NCBI GenBank assembly: GCA_900754955.1
Contig: CAAEEV010000075.1
Span: forward strand, 1-21,639
Reading direction: 5' to 3'
DNA: 21,639 bases
Source of the DNA: Eggerthellaceae bacterium
Lineage (GTDB): Bacteria; Actinomycetota; Coriobacteriia; Coriobacteriales; Eggerthellaceae
The notes under the pieces were generated by a model. That model did no database searches and was not told the origin of the DNA. It saw only the letters and a program-made list of their open reading frames with translations. Made by a program: the position numbers and the translations under genes. Below, in pieces: positions 1-7,134 of this stretch; position 1 is the stretch's first letter, and every line of letters starts with the position of its first letter.

Positions 1-2
1 AG

Positions 3-677
3 GTCAGCAAGCTCTTCTTCCCGCTGATCGTGTGCGCTTGCGCGGCGATCTTGCTCTGCGCGGTGACGGGTCCGTCGATGGGCGCCGTGCAGAACATCGT
101 CGTGAACGTAGGCTACAACGTGTTCATTGTGGCGATATGGGCCCTGCTGTCTGATCTGGCCGAGCGCACGACGATCGCGCCCGTGCGCGTGTTCGGACTC
201 GGTCGCGGTGCCTCGGGGCTCGGCACGACGGTCGGGTGGTTCGTGGCATACGGTGTCATGTCGTTCGGCGCCGACCCCTCGGCGTTTCTCGTGCCGTTCT
301 TCTTCGTGGCGACCGTGCTCGTGTTCGCGGCGGTGTTCCTCGTTCTCGGGCAGCAGACGGTGAGCGAGGCGCTCGAGCGCACGCTTGAGGGGCGCGCGCT
401 CGCGGTGGCGCCTGCTGGCGCTGGCGGTGCCGAGCCCGATCCGCATGATGCGTGGGATCGCTACTGCGCTGAGCTCGCGGCGGAGTACGGGCTCACCACG
501 CGCGAGGAGGAGGTGCTCAGGCTGCTGAGCCGCGGCCGGACGAACGGCTACATCGCGCTTGAGCTGTGCATCTCGCAGAACACGGTGAAGGGCCACACGC
601 GCAACGTGTACGCCAAGGCAGGCGTTCACTCGCGACAGGAGCTCATCGACGCCATCGAGCACCGCATCCCCTCGTAG
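3..677 (+). CDS. Membrane-bound LuxR-type transcriptional regulator (5' truncated by window edge)
   Basis: The reading frame is open from the first bases of the window, so the N-terminus lies upstream; the GTG at 30 is only an internal codon. The visible part begins with about four hydrophobic membrane segments (for example around FVAYGVMSFG and VPFFFVATVLVFAAVFLVLG). A short Ala/Gly linker follows, then a C-terminal GerE/LuxR helix-turn-helix of about 60 residues with the hallmarks LTTREEEVLRLL, ISQNTVKGHTRNVYAK and SRQELID. The family is a polytopic sensor fused to a DNA-binding domain; in Eggerthella such proteins are known to control neighbouring molybdenum dehydroxylase genes. It sits just upstream of, and in the same direction as, the Mo-enzyme cluster, so it is the likely regulator of that cluster. 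The ligand is unknown. The family call is firm; the regulatory target is inferred. Confidence 0.9.
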   Translation, partial: VSKLFFPLIVCACAAILLCAVTGPSMGAVQNIVVNVGYNVFIVAIWALLSDLAERTTIAPVRVFGLGRGASGLGTTVGWFVAYGVMSFGADPSAFLVPFFFVATVLVFAAVFLVLGQQTVSEALERTLEGRALAVAPAGAGGAEPDPHDAWDRYCAELAAEYGLTTREEEVLRLLSRGRTNGYIALELCISQNTVKGHTRNVYAKAGVHSRQELIDAIEHRIPS

Positions 678-913
678 GCGCCCGCCGCGCGGGCCTCGCC
701 GTTTGCTGCATCGCTCGCATTTCCCCAGTTCAATAACATACAACCCGTTTTGGGTTGTATGTTCTCCTGCGCTCTTTTCCCCAAAACAACCCGTTGCGGG
801 TCTGCCGCTTCCTCCGATCCGTCGGTAAGGTGCCGCATGTCGGAGCTCGCCCTCGTCTGTCCCCTAAGCCGGCGGAGGCGGGCCCCGATGTCAATCGGAA
901 GAGAGGAGAGGGA
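678..913 (+). promoter_or_regulatory. Regulatory region upstream of the Mo-enzyme operon with inverted repeat and direct repeat
   Basis: This gene-free stretch separates the LuxR gene from the Mo-enzyme gene. A small GC hairpin at 680-694 follows the LuxR stop. At 735-763 lies a perfect inverted repeat with 12-bp arms (AACATACAACCC and its complement) around the 5-nt centre GTTTT. A second copy of the half-site, ACAACCCGTT, recurs at 786-795 inside a smaller palindrome, ACCCG-TTG-CGGGT (789-801). This arrangement looks like a regulator-binding region, most simply for the adjacent LuxR protein. No strong -35/-10 pair is visible, as often for activator-dependent promoters. The hairpin at 735-763 lacks a following T-run, so a terminator is less likely. 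The start at 914 is preceded by the purine-rich ribosome site GAGAGGAGAGGG. Confidence 0.55.
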
Positions 914-3214
914 ATGACCGAGGGGAAGCCGTACATCACCGAAGTCGGTGACGGCGTGCTCAAGGTGCGCACCTGCGCATGGTCGCCCCCGGGAGACCAT
1001 CCCGTGGGATGCGGCATGTTCATCACCGTGAAAAACAACAAGATCGTGAAGGTCGAGGGCGATCCCGACCATCCCGTCACGCACGGGCGTCTGTGCCCGA
1101 GATGCATCGCACTCGACGAGGTGGTGTACCACAAGGACCGCCTTATGAGCCCGATGGTACGTGCGCGCGAGGACCGCGGCAAGAACGCGTGGAAGAAGAT
1201 CTCCTGGGACGAGGCGTACGACCTGCTCGAGAAGAAGATCCGCGAGATCCAGGACACGTACGGCGCTGAGGCCATCTTCACGCTGACGGGCACGGGCCGC
1301 GAGTCGACGCTGTATGCGCCCGTGTACGGCCCCGCCATCATGAACACGCCGAACGGCGCGAGCACCTACGCGTTCAGTGGCGAGGCGTGCTACGGCCCCC
1401 GCGCGACGATCACCAACTACCTGCTCGGTGCGGGCGTCCCCGAGATCGACTCGGCGCAGTACCTGCCCGGCGGCTACGATGACCCGCAGTTCGAGGTGCC
1501 GAAGTACATCCTCGTGTGGGGCAAGGACCCGCTGTACTCCAACCCCGACGGCTTCTTCGGCCACTCGATCATCGACCTCATGAAGCGCGGCTCCAGGATC
1601 ATCACGATCGACCCGCGCCTCACCTGGCTCGGCTCGCGTGCCGAGTTCCATCTGCAGCTGCGTCCTGGCACCGACGCCGCCGTGGGCATGGGTCTGCTCA
1701 ACGTCATCATCAGCGAGGGCCTCTACGACCACGACTTCGTCGAGAAATGGTGCTACGGCTTCGACGAGCTCGCCGAAGCGGTAAAGGAGTGGACGCCCGA
1801 ACGCGTGCAGGAGGTGAGCTGGGTCGACGCCGAAGCGCTTGTGGGCGCTGCCCGCGCCTTCGCCACCAACGCCCCCTCGACGGCGACGTGGGGCGTGGCG
1901 CTCGACCAGTCGAAGGCGTCCACGCAGGGCGCGCAGTGCTTCCTCGCGCTCGTGGCCATTTGCGGCTACCTCGACGTGCCGGGCGGCGTGACCATCACCA
2001 AGCCCACGAGCTTCATCGGCCAGTGGCGCTACGACATGTCCGACACGCTCACCGACGGCATGGCCGAGAAGCACATCGTCGATCCCACGGGCAAGTACCG
2101 CCTGTTCAACACGGGTGCCGCCATGGGCGGCGTGCAGGGCGACACGCTGCTCAACTGGCTCGAGGGCATGTACAAGGACGTGCCGGGCTACTACGACCTG
2201 CGCATGTGCTGGATTATCGGCAACAATCCGCTCGCCTGCATGGCCGACCAGCCGAAGCGCTGGTACGAGGCCATGAAGGACCTCGACTTCATCGTGGCGC
2301 AGGACATCTTCATGACGCCGACCATCATGGGTCTGTGCGATCTCGTGCTGCCGCTGTCCACCTTCGCCGAACACGACGGCCTCGTCACGCCGAACTACGG
2401 CCGCAACCAGCACTTCATCGGCGCCATGAACAAGGCGGTGGAGAACCCCGACACGAAGAGCGATCTCGAGATCCTCATCGACATGGGCAAACGCATGCGC
2501 CCCGAGATCTGGGAGGGCGTCGACTCGGTCGACGACTTCTTCGACAAGCTTCTGAAGGACACCTACGGCTTCGGCCTTGACGACGTGCGCGCCGTTCCCG
2601 TGAAGCAGGCCTCGTACACCTATCGCAAGTACGAGACGGGCGATCTGCGCGACGACGGCGAGCCCGGCTTCCAGACCATCACGGGCAGGGTCGAGCTGTA
2701 TTCGCCCGTGCTCGAGTCGTACGACGAGCAGCCGCTCCCGTACTACGAGGAGCCCGAGTACAGCCCCGTCTCCCAGCCCGCCGAGGTCGTGGAGAAGTAC
2801 CCGCTCGTGTACACCACGGGTGGCCGCCACATCAGCATGTTCCATTCCGAGCATCGCCAGATCCCGAGCCTGCGCGCGCTGCATCCCGACGCGCTCGTGA
2901 CCATCAACCCCGCCACCGCCGCGCGCTACGGCATCGAGGACGGCGACTGGGTGCGCGTGGCCACCATGTTCGGCGCGTGCGTGCAGAAGGCCCGCCTCTC
3001 CGAGGAGGTCAACGAGAAGATGGTGCACCTCGAGCACGCCTGGTGGTACCCCGAGCAGGACGGCGAGGCCCCCAACCTGTACGGCGTGTGGAAGTCGAAC
3101 GTGAACAGCCTCATGCCGCACGAGAGCGTGGGCGTGACGGGCTACGGCGCGCCTTACAAGAACGGCATCTGCAGCATCTGCAAGGCAGACAGCCTCGACG
3201 ATTGCGAAGCGTAG
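914..3214 (+). CDS. Molybdopterin (DMSO reductase superfamily) catalytic subunit, catechol-dehydroxylase-like
   Basis: This 766-residue protein binds a molybdopterin-guanine dinucleotide cofactor. The N-terminal Fe-S region contains C21, H29, C33 and C61; C33-x27-C61 matches the usual third-to-fourth ligand spacing, while H29 occupies the place of the second Cys. The body has typical Mo-family elements: ISWDEAYDLL near 96, a segment GEACYGPR with C159 as candidate Mo ligand, ILVWGKDPLYSNPDG, ITIDPRLTWLGSRAEFHLQLRPGTDAA, and a C-terminal MopB cofactor domain (ALVTINPATAARYGIEDGDWV). There is no Tat signal, so it should be cytoplasmic. ATG 914 was chosen over the longer frame because it has a strong ribosome site and starts just before the Fe-S domain. 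The downstream 4Fe-4S, DUF2007-like and MFS genes form one operon. The best-fitting relatives are the Coriobacteriia catechol dehydroxylases and transhydroxylase-like enzymes; the substrate is not determinable here. Confidence 0.88.
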   Translation: MTEGKPYITEVGDGVLKVRTCAWSPPGDHPVGCGMFITVKNNKIVKVEGDPDHPVTHGRLCPRCIALDEVVYHKDRLMSPMVRAREDRGKNAWKKISWDEAYDLLEKKIREIQDTYGAEAIFTLTGTGRESTLYAPVYGPAIMNTPNGASTYAFSGEACYGPRATITNYLLGAGVPEIDSAQYLPGGYDDPQFEVPKYILVWGKDPLYSNPDGFFGHSIIDLMKRGSRIITIDPRLTWLGSRAEFHLQLRPGTDAAVGMGLLNVIISEGLYDHDFVEKWCYGFDELAEAVKEWTPERVQEVSWVDAEALVGAARAFATNAPSTATWGVALDQSKASTQGAQCFLALVAICGYLDVPGGVTITKPTSFIGQWRYDMSDTLTDGMAEKHIVDPTGKYRLFNTGAAMGGVQGDTLLNWLEGMYKDVPGYYDLRMCWIIGNNPLACMADQPKRWYEAMKDLDFIVAQDIFMTPTIMGLCDLVLPLSTFAEHDGLVTPNYGRNQHFIGAMNKAVENPDTKSDLEILIDMGKRMRPEIWEGVDSVDDFFDKLLKDTYGFGLDDVRAVPVKQASYTYRKYETGDLRDDGEPGFQTITGRVELYSPVLESYDEQPLPYYEEPEYSPVSQPAEVVEKYPLVYTTGGRHISMFHSEHRQIPSLRALHPDALVTINPATAARYGIEDGDWVRVATMFGACVQKARLSEEVNEKMVHLEHAWWYPEQDGEAPNLYGVWKSNVNSLMPHESVGVTGYGAPYKNGICSICKADSLDDCEA

Positions 3215-3226
3215 GGAGGAGGACCC

Positions 3227-3559
3227 ATGAAGTACGGCATGTTGATCGACTACGGCTATTGCACGGGCTGCCAGTCCTGCGAGGTGTCGTGTCGCAAGGA
3301 GCACGACCTCCCTCTCGACCAGTGGGGCATCAAGGTGCAGCAGGTCGGTCCGCACAAGCTCGGTGACGCGTGGGAGTGGGACTACGTGCCCGTTCCGTCG
3401 CGCCTGTGCGACTTGTGCGTCGACCGTCTCGACGAGGGCAAGAAGCCGCTGTGTGCGCTGCACTGCCTGGCGCAGGTCATCGAGGTGCTGCCTCTTGACG
3501 AGATGCCCAAGCGCATGGCCGAGCTCGGCCATGACAAGGTGAGCTGCTTCCTTCCTTAG
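3227..3559 (+). CDS. 4Fe-4S ferredoxin-type electron-transfer subunit of the Mo enzyme
   Basis: This 110-residue protein starts 12 nt after the Mo-subunit stop, behind the ribosome site GGAGGAGG. It has two cysteine sets: C12-x2-C15-x2-C18-x3-C22, and C61-x2-C64-x11-C76-x3-C80. These match the first and last motifs of DmsB/HycB-type subunits, so it should hold two 4Fe-4S clusters rather than the four of DmsB. An extra Cys (C107) lies four residues from the end. There is no signal peptide or membrane segment, matching the cytoplasmic Mo subunit, and the operon has no NrfD-type membrane anchor. It most likely passes electrons from a soluble donor to the Mo enzyme. The role is inferred from motif and operon position, and the family call is strong. 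Confidence 0.9.
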   Translation: MKYGMLIDYGYCTGCQSCEVSCRKEHDLPLDQWGIKVQQVGPHKLGDAWEWDYVPVPSRLCDLCVDRLDEGKKPLCALHCLAQVIEVLPLDEMPKRMAELGHDKVSCFLP

Positions 3560-3588
3560 CAGCTCGGGAACAGAGGAGTGGAGCCGGC

Positions 3589-4041
3589 ATGATCCAGCAG
3601 CGCAAGGGGTTCACCACGGTCGTGGATCTCGAGGACTTCAAGAACATCACGTGGTCGTTCCTCGTGAACATCAAGATGACGTGGGAATACGACGGCATCG
3701 CGTACCTGTTCCGCGAGGCGGGCATCCCGATCTATGGGTTCGACCGCGGGACGACCAAGATGAACCACCCCGTGATGGGGATCATGATCCCTCCAAGCAA
3801 AGATACCAATTACGGGGTCGACCTGTACGTGCCCGTCGGGCAGCTCAAGAAGGCGCGCAAGCTCATCGCCGACCGTGACGTGCTCGCCGAGGCGGCGAAG
3901 CGCGAGGAAACGGAGGGCGAGGCCCATCGCACGGCCTTCGATGCAGCTGCACGCGCCGCGAAGGAGCGCAACGCGCGGGCGCGGAAGCAGCGTCGCCGCG
4001 AGCAGTGGGGATCGATGCTGGCCCGCCTCAGCTTCAAGTAG
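3589..4041 (+). CDS. Small DUF2007-like protein of the Mo-enzyme operon
   Basis: This 150-residue protein has ATG 3589 with upstream AGAGGAG and lies 29 nt after the Fe-S gene. Residues about 36-98 resemble the DUF2007 fold: a helix ending in FREAGIPIYGF, a variable loop, then VDLYVPVGQLKKARKLI. DUF2007 proteins are small ferredoxin-like domains of unknown role, often called signal-transducing. The remaining ~50 residues are a highly charged Ala/Arg/Glu helix, probably a coiled coil, ending with a basic stretch (ARKQRRREQW). No Cys, signal peptide or membrane span is seen. It is the least explained member of the cluster; it could be an accessory, maturation or regulatory factor. Function is unknown, and the domain resemblance is judged by eye only. 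Confidence 0.75.
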   Translation: MIQQRKGFTTVVDLEDFKNITWSFLVNIKMTWEYDGIAYLFREAGIPIYGFDRGTTKMNHPVMGIMIPPSKDTNYGVDLYVPVGQLKKARKLIADRDVLAEAAKREETEGEAHRTAFDAAARAAKERNARARKQRRREQWGSMLARLSFK

Positions 4042-4046
4042 GGAAC

Positions 4047-4096
4047 AGCGGGCGGCCTGCGAAACGTGTCGTGTACACGACGGGCCGTCCGCCGCT
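4047..4096 (+). promoter_or_regulatory. Nested inverted repeat in the intergenic gap before the MFS gene
   Basis: A perfect 14-bp palindrome, GTCGTGTACACGAC, spans 4068-4081. It is embedded in flanking complementary GC arms (AGCGG 4047-4051 with CCGCT 4092-4096, and CGGCC 4053-4057 with GGCCG 4083-4087). It could be an RNA hairpin that sets relative expression of enzyme and transporter, or an operator. There is no T-run, so it is not a classical terminator. Confidence 0.45.
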
Positions 4097-4141
4097 CGAC
4101 CGGATATGCAACAACTGAAACAGCAATGAAAGGGGATTGCC

Positions 4142-5458
4142 GTGTTGCAAGCTATCGAGGACGCAAGTCCTAAGAAAAGCAACGGACTGCATTATGCGTT
4201 CGTCATCTGCCTGGGAGGCTTTCTCACTCAGGCCATCGTTCTGAGCTGTCAGCGCCTTCCTTCGGTGGCGCTCGAATCCATTCGTCAGACGCTGAACTGC
4301 AGCTATGCCGACGTCGGACTCATCACGTCGGTGTTCATGGTGTTCTACGCGGGTCTTTCGATCGTGTGGGGTATGCTGGGAGACAAGATCGGCACGCGCT
4401 GGGCGATTACGCTTTCGTGCGGACTCTCCTCGGTCGGCGCCATCCTGTTCGGGTTGTTCGCCCAGACGGGCCTCGCCGTCGCCATTGCGACGTGGGCCAT
4501 TGCCGGTGTCGGTACGGCGGGCCTGCTTATGGCGATTCTGCCCAAGATCGTCTCGAACTGGTTCGCTCCCCACAAGCGTGGTTTCGGCATGAGCCTCATC
4601 ACGCCCGGTGCGAACTTCTCGGCGATTATTCTCGGTATCGTCGCTCCGATCATCATCAGCAATTTCGGATGGCAGATGGGCTACGTGATCTTCGGCATCG
4701 TGTTCGCCCTGATTACGGTTTTCGTGGCTGCGTTCTTCCGCGAGAAGCCCGCAGACAAAGGGCTCGCTCCCTTCGGCGCGCCGGCGGGCACGCAGGCTGC
4801 TCCCGCGCCGACGATTGAGAAGGAGGAGACAGAGGGGTCCTCGACTGCTCTCGAGCGACTTAAGCGCGTCCTCAAGATGCCTATCTCCTGGCATTTCGGC
4901 ATCTTCTACGTCGTGTATCAGATCGGCTACATGGCGGCGACGCAGTACTACGTCTCGTCGATCCAGTCGGTCGGTTTCGGGCTTGCCGAGGCGAGTCTCG
5001 CCATTACCATCGGCGGCGTGCTGACCATCATCGTCGAGCTTATTCTGGGCAGCTTGTCCGATCATGTTGAGCGCAAGAACATTATCGGCGTGGTTGTGGC
5101 CATCTCGGGCATTCTCGGTCTGGGCTACTTCCTCTATCTCGCCAACACGCCGACGCCCTCGCTCTTTGCGTGCTATGCCTTCGTGGCGGGTATCTCTGCC
5201 ACCACGGGCGTTATCACCGTTATCATGACGGCCGCCGGCGAGTACTACGACGACGACGTGCGCGCCACGGGTACGGGCTTCATCGGCACGGTCAATCTGG
5301 TGGGCCGCTATCTCGGTCCGTGGATCGCGGGCATGCTCATCGACGCGACGGGCGTGGTGGGCAACTCGTTCGCCATCGTCGGTATCACCATGGTGGTGGC
5401 TGCCGCGATCGCGTTCACGTTCCCGCGCAAGCGCGCCAAGAAGGCCGTGCAGGCGTAA
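4142..5458 (+). CDS. MFS transporter, 12 membrane spans, probable substrate carrier for the Mo-enzyme pathway
   Basis: This 438-residue protein shows the major facilitator pattern: six hydrophobic spans, a cytoplasmic loop near residues 198-240 rich in Ala/Pro/Glu, then six more. The loop after span 2 contains GMLGDKIGTRW, the MFS signature A. Spans such as WAIAGVGTAGLLMAILPKIV followed by NWFAPHKRG resemble the oxalate/formate antiporter branch. The start is GTG 4142, with AAAGGGG upstream at good spacing. It is the last gene of the Mo operon and is followed by a terminator. The catalytic enzyme looks cytoplasmic, so an importer or substrate/product exchanger is a logical partner, as described for some Gordonibacter dehydroxylase clusters. 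Substrate and direction are unknown. Confidence 0.9.
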   Translation: MLQAIEDASPKKSNGLHYAFVICLGGFLTQAIVLSCQRLPSVALESIRQTLNCSYADVGLITSVFMVFYAGLSIVWGMLGDKIGTRWAITLSCGLSSVGAILFGLFAQTGLAVAIATWAIAGVGTAGLLMAILPKIVSNWFAPHKRGFGMSLITPGANFSAIILGIVAPIIISNFGWQMGYVIFGIVFALITVFVAAFFREKPADKGLAPFGAPAGTQAAPAPTIEKEETEGSSTALERLKRVLKMPISWHFGIFYVVYQIGYMAATQYYVSSIQSVGFGLAEASLAITIGGVLTIIVELILGSLSDHVERKNIIGVVVAISGILGLGYFLYLANTPTPSLFACYAFVAGISATTGVITVIMTAAGEYYDDDVRATGTGFIGTVNLVGRYLGPWIAGMLIDATGVVGNSFAIVGITMVVAAAIAFTFPRKRAKKAVQA

Positions 5459-5500
5459 TGAGGTAGGCTGCTGCTCAGTTTCAACGGTAGTTTTTCTCGG

Positions 5501-5542
5501 AGCGAGTCGATGCGGGTTGCCGTGTCGACTCGCTTTCGTTTT
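5501..5542 (+). terminator. Rho-independent terminator of the Mo-enzyme/MFS operon
   Basis: Perfect 10-bp arms, AGCGAGTCGA (5501-5510) and TCGACTCGCT (5525-5534), enclose a 14-nt loop. TTCGTTTT follows. It lies 43 nt after the MFS stop. Confidence 0.75.
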
Positions 5543-5624
5543 GGGACGGCCGTGCGGGCGGGCGCGGTATGATGGGGCGGAATGAGAGGCGGCGGCGCGG
5601 CTGCTGCGGGAAGGCGGTGTGCGT

Positions 5625-6407
5625 ATGGGCGGGGACGGGCGTGATCGCGCGGAGCTGGTACTCGACGTGGCGCAGGTGGTTGAGCTCGAGCGGCGCATCG
5701 CCGCGGCAGGCACGTCGCTGGCGGAGCTGATGGAGCGCGCGGGTGCTGCCGTGGCTGATGCGGCCGAGGACGTGGCATGTGATCGGGTGGACTGGCACGC
5801 TACGGCGCAGGCGTTTCACGAGGCAGGGCTTCATAAGGCCGCGCCTGAGCCGCCGCTGGCTCTCGTGCTGTGCGGATCGGGCAACAACGGCGGCGACGGT
5901 TGGGTGGCGGCACGCATTTTGGCGCAGCGCGGGTGGCGTGTGACGGTGATGACCGCGCGCCCGCCCGCGGAGATCAAAGCGCAGCCCGCGCACGACGCTG
6001 CCGTGGAGGCCGCGCGCGTGCTGGAGGCGGCGGATGGCGCGTGCGTCGTCGTGAACCCCGACGTCCTCGCCTTCCTCGTGTACCGCGAGGCCGATGTGAT
6101 CATCGACGCTCTGCTGGGGACGGGTTTCTCGGGCGATGTTGTGCGCGACCCGTACGGATGGTGGATCCAGGTGGCGAACGAGTTCCGCTCCGAGGGCGCG
6201 CGCATCGTGGCGGCCGACGTGCCGAGTGGGTTTTCCGCGCAGACGAGCACAACGGCCGACCCCTGCATCGAAGCCGACCTCACCGTGACGATGATCGTGC
6301 AGAAGCCGGGGCTGGTCCTGCCGCAGGCCGCGCGCTGTTGCGGCGCGGTGCGCGTGGCGCCGCTCGCGCCCGTTGACGGGCTGCTGGAAGGGCTCGCGGA
6401 CGCGTAG
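5625..6407 (+). CDS. NAD(P)H-hydrate epimerase (YjeF N-terminal domain protein)
   Basis: This 260-residue protein consists only of the YjeF_N Rossmann-like domain. It repairs the R epimer of damaged NAD(P)HX so that a separate dehydratase can restore NAD(P)H. Visible hallmarks are LMERAG near the N-terminus, the GSGNNGGDGW phosphate-binding loop (about 84-93), the IDALLGTGFSG segment carrying the conserved Asp, and VAADVPSG. In many bacteria epimerase and dehydratase are fused; here no dehydratase domain follows, so it must be encoded elsewhere. GTG 5619 is an alternative start two codons upstream; ATG 5625 was preferred because AAGG at 5611-5614 is then 10 nt away. The gene stands alone, between the terminator of the Mo cluster and its own terminator. 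Confidence 0.9.
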   Translation: MGGDGRDRAELVLDVAQVVELERRIAAAGTSLAELMERAGAAVADAAEDVACDRVDWHATAQAFHEAGLHKAAPEPPLALVLCGSGNNGGDGWVAARILAQRGWRVTVMTARPPAEIKAQPAHDAAVEAARVLEAADGACVVVNPDVLAFLVYREADVIIDALLGTGFSGDVVRDPYGWWIQVANEFRSEGARIVAADVPSGFSAQTSTTADPCIEADLTVTMIVQKPGLVLPQAARCCGAVRVAPLAPVDGLLEGLADA

Positions 6408-6456
6408 AGGCGTGCGGCGGCGGGGTGCGACCTGAGCTATCGTGTGATTTTGTCCA

Positions 6457-6508
6457 AGCCTGTGACCTGGTGAAACGTTGAGAAGCACCAGGTTACAGGC
6501 TATTTTTT
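6457..6508 (+). terminator. Strong Rho-independent terminator after the epimerase gene
   Basis: A 16-bp stem (6457-6472 AGCCTGTGACCTGGTG with 6486-6501, one G-T pair) encloses a 13-nt loop and is followed by ATTTTTT. An outer GTCCA/TGGAC pair (6452-6456 and 6515-6519) surrounds it. It lies 49 nt after the epimerase stop and faces the convergent ogt gene. Confidence 0.9.
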
Positions 6509-6543
6509 CGCCTGGACAGAATGCGACGATAGTTCAGGTTCTC

Positions 6544-7083
6544 CTACAGCGCCGTGCCCTTCTTCGGTACGTAGAGGCGGCTCATGTCCACGCCTTCGTG
6601 CTCGAGCAGCCAAATCTTCTTCGCGAGGCCGCCGGCGTAGCCGGTGAGGCTGCCGTCGGCGCCCACCACGCGGTGGCACGGGATGATGATCGAGACGGGG
6701 TTGTGGCCCACAGCGCCGCCCACGGCGAGCGCGGCGGTTCCGCGTCCGTTGCGACGGCGCGCCACCTCGTGCGCGATCTCACCATAAGTGGTTGTCTCAC
6801 CGTAGGGAATCTCGGCGAGGATGCGCCACACGAGCTGGCGAAACTCTCCGCCGATGGGTGCGAGCGGCACGTCGGCGATGGCGGGGCGCTCGCCGGCGAA
6901 GTAGGCGTCGAGCCAGGCGCGCGCTGCAGCGAAGGCGGGCGCGCCGTCATCGGGCGTCATGGCTTCGGGAATGGTGCCGCCGTGGTACTTCTGGCCTTCA
7001 AGCCACAGGCCGCACAGCGCGGCGCCGTCGCTCGCCAGCGTGAGCACGCCCACGGGAGAGGCGTATTCAGTCGAGTAATACAT
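6544..7083 (-). CDS. ogt: Methylated-DNA-[protein]-cysteine S-methyltransferase
   Basis: This 179-residue suicide repair protein removes alkyl groups from O6-alkylguanine and O4-alkylthymine onto its own cysteine. The active-site motif IIIPCHRVVG places the acceptor at C136, followed by the typical SLTGYAGGLAKKIWLLEHE. The helix-turn-helix part, FRQLVWRILAEIPYGETTTYGEIA (about 81-104), matches the DNA-binding domain, and a full N-terminal domain is present, as in Ogt. The start ATG is preceded by AAGGAAAGGA. It lies 51 nt downstream of the Ada/AlkA fusion on the same strand, so the two probably form one alkylation-repair operon. Confidence 0.95.
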   Translation of the reverse strand: MYYSTEYASPVGVLTLASDGAALCGLWLEGQKYHGGTIPEAMTPDDGAPAFAAARAWLDAYFAGERPAIADVPLAPIGGEFRQLVWRILAEIPYGETTTYGEIAHEVARRRNGRGTAALAVGGAVGHNPVSIIIPCHRVVGADGSLTGYAGGLAKKIWLLEHEGVDMSRLYVPKKGTAL

Positions 7084-7134
7084 TGCAGTCCTTTCCTTTC
7101 CATCCGCCGGGCGTCATGCGCCTGCGCGGCATCT

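Noticed and set aside
914..3214. Formate dehydrogenase or Tat-exported respiratory reductase
   Set aside because: No selenocysteine or in-frame TGA, no Tat signal, no NrfD/cytochrome anchor gene; the MFS and LuxR neighbours fit dehydroxylase-type clusters better.
626..3532. 968-codon open frame on the minus strand across the Mo-enzyme gene
   Set aside because: It is low in family resemblance, rich in His/Val/Arg and lies opposite a gene with clear Mo-enzyme motifs; a typical antisense shadow of high-GC coding DNA.
4034..5713. Minus-strand frame of 559 codons opposite the MFS gene
   Set aside because: Composition is Arg/Asp/His-rich without domains; the plus strand encodes a convincing 12-span carrier.
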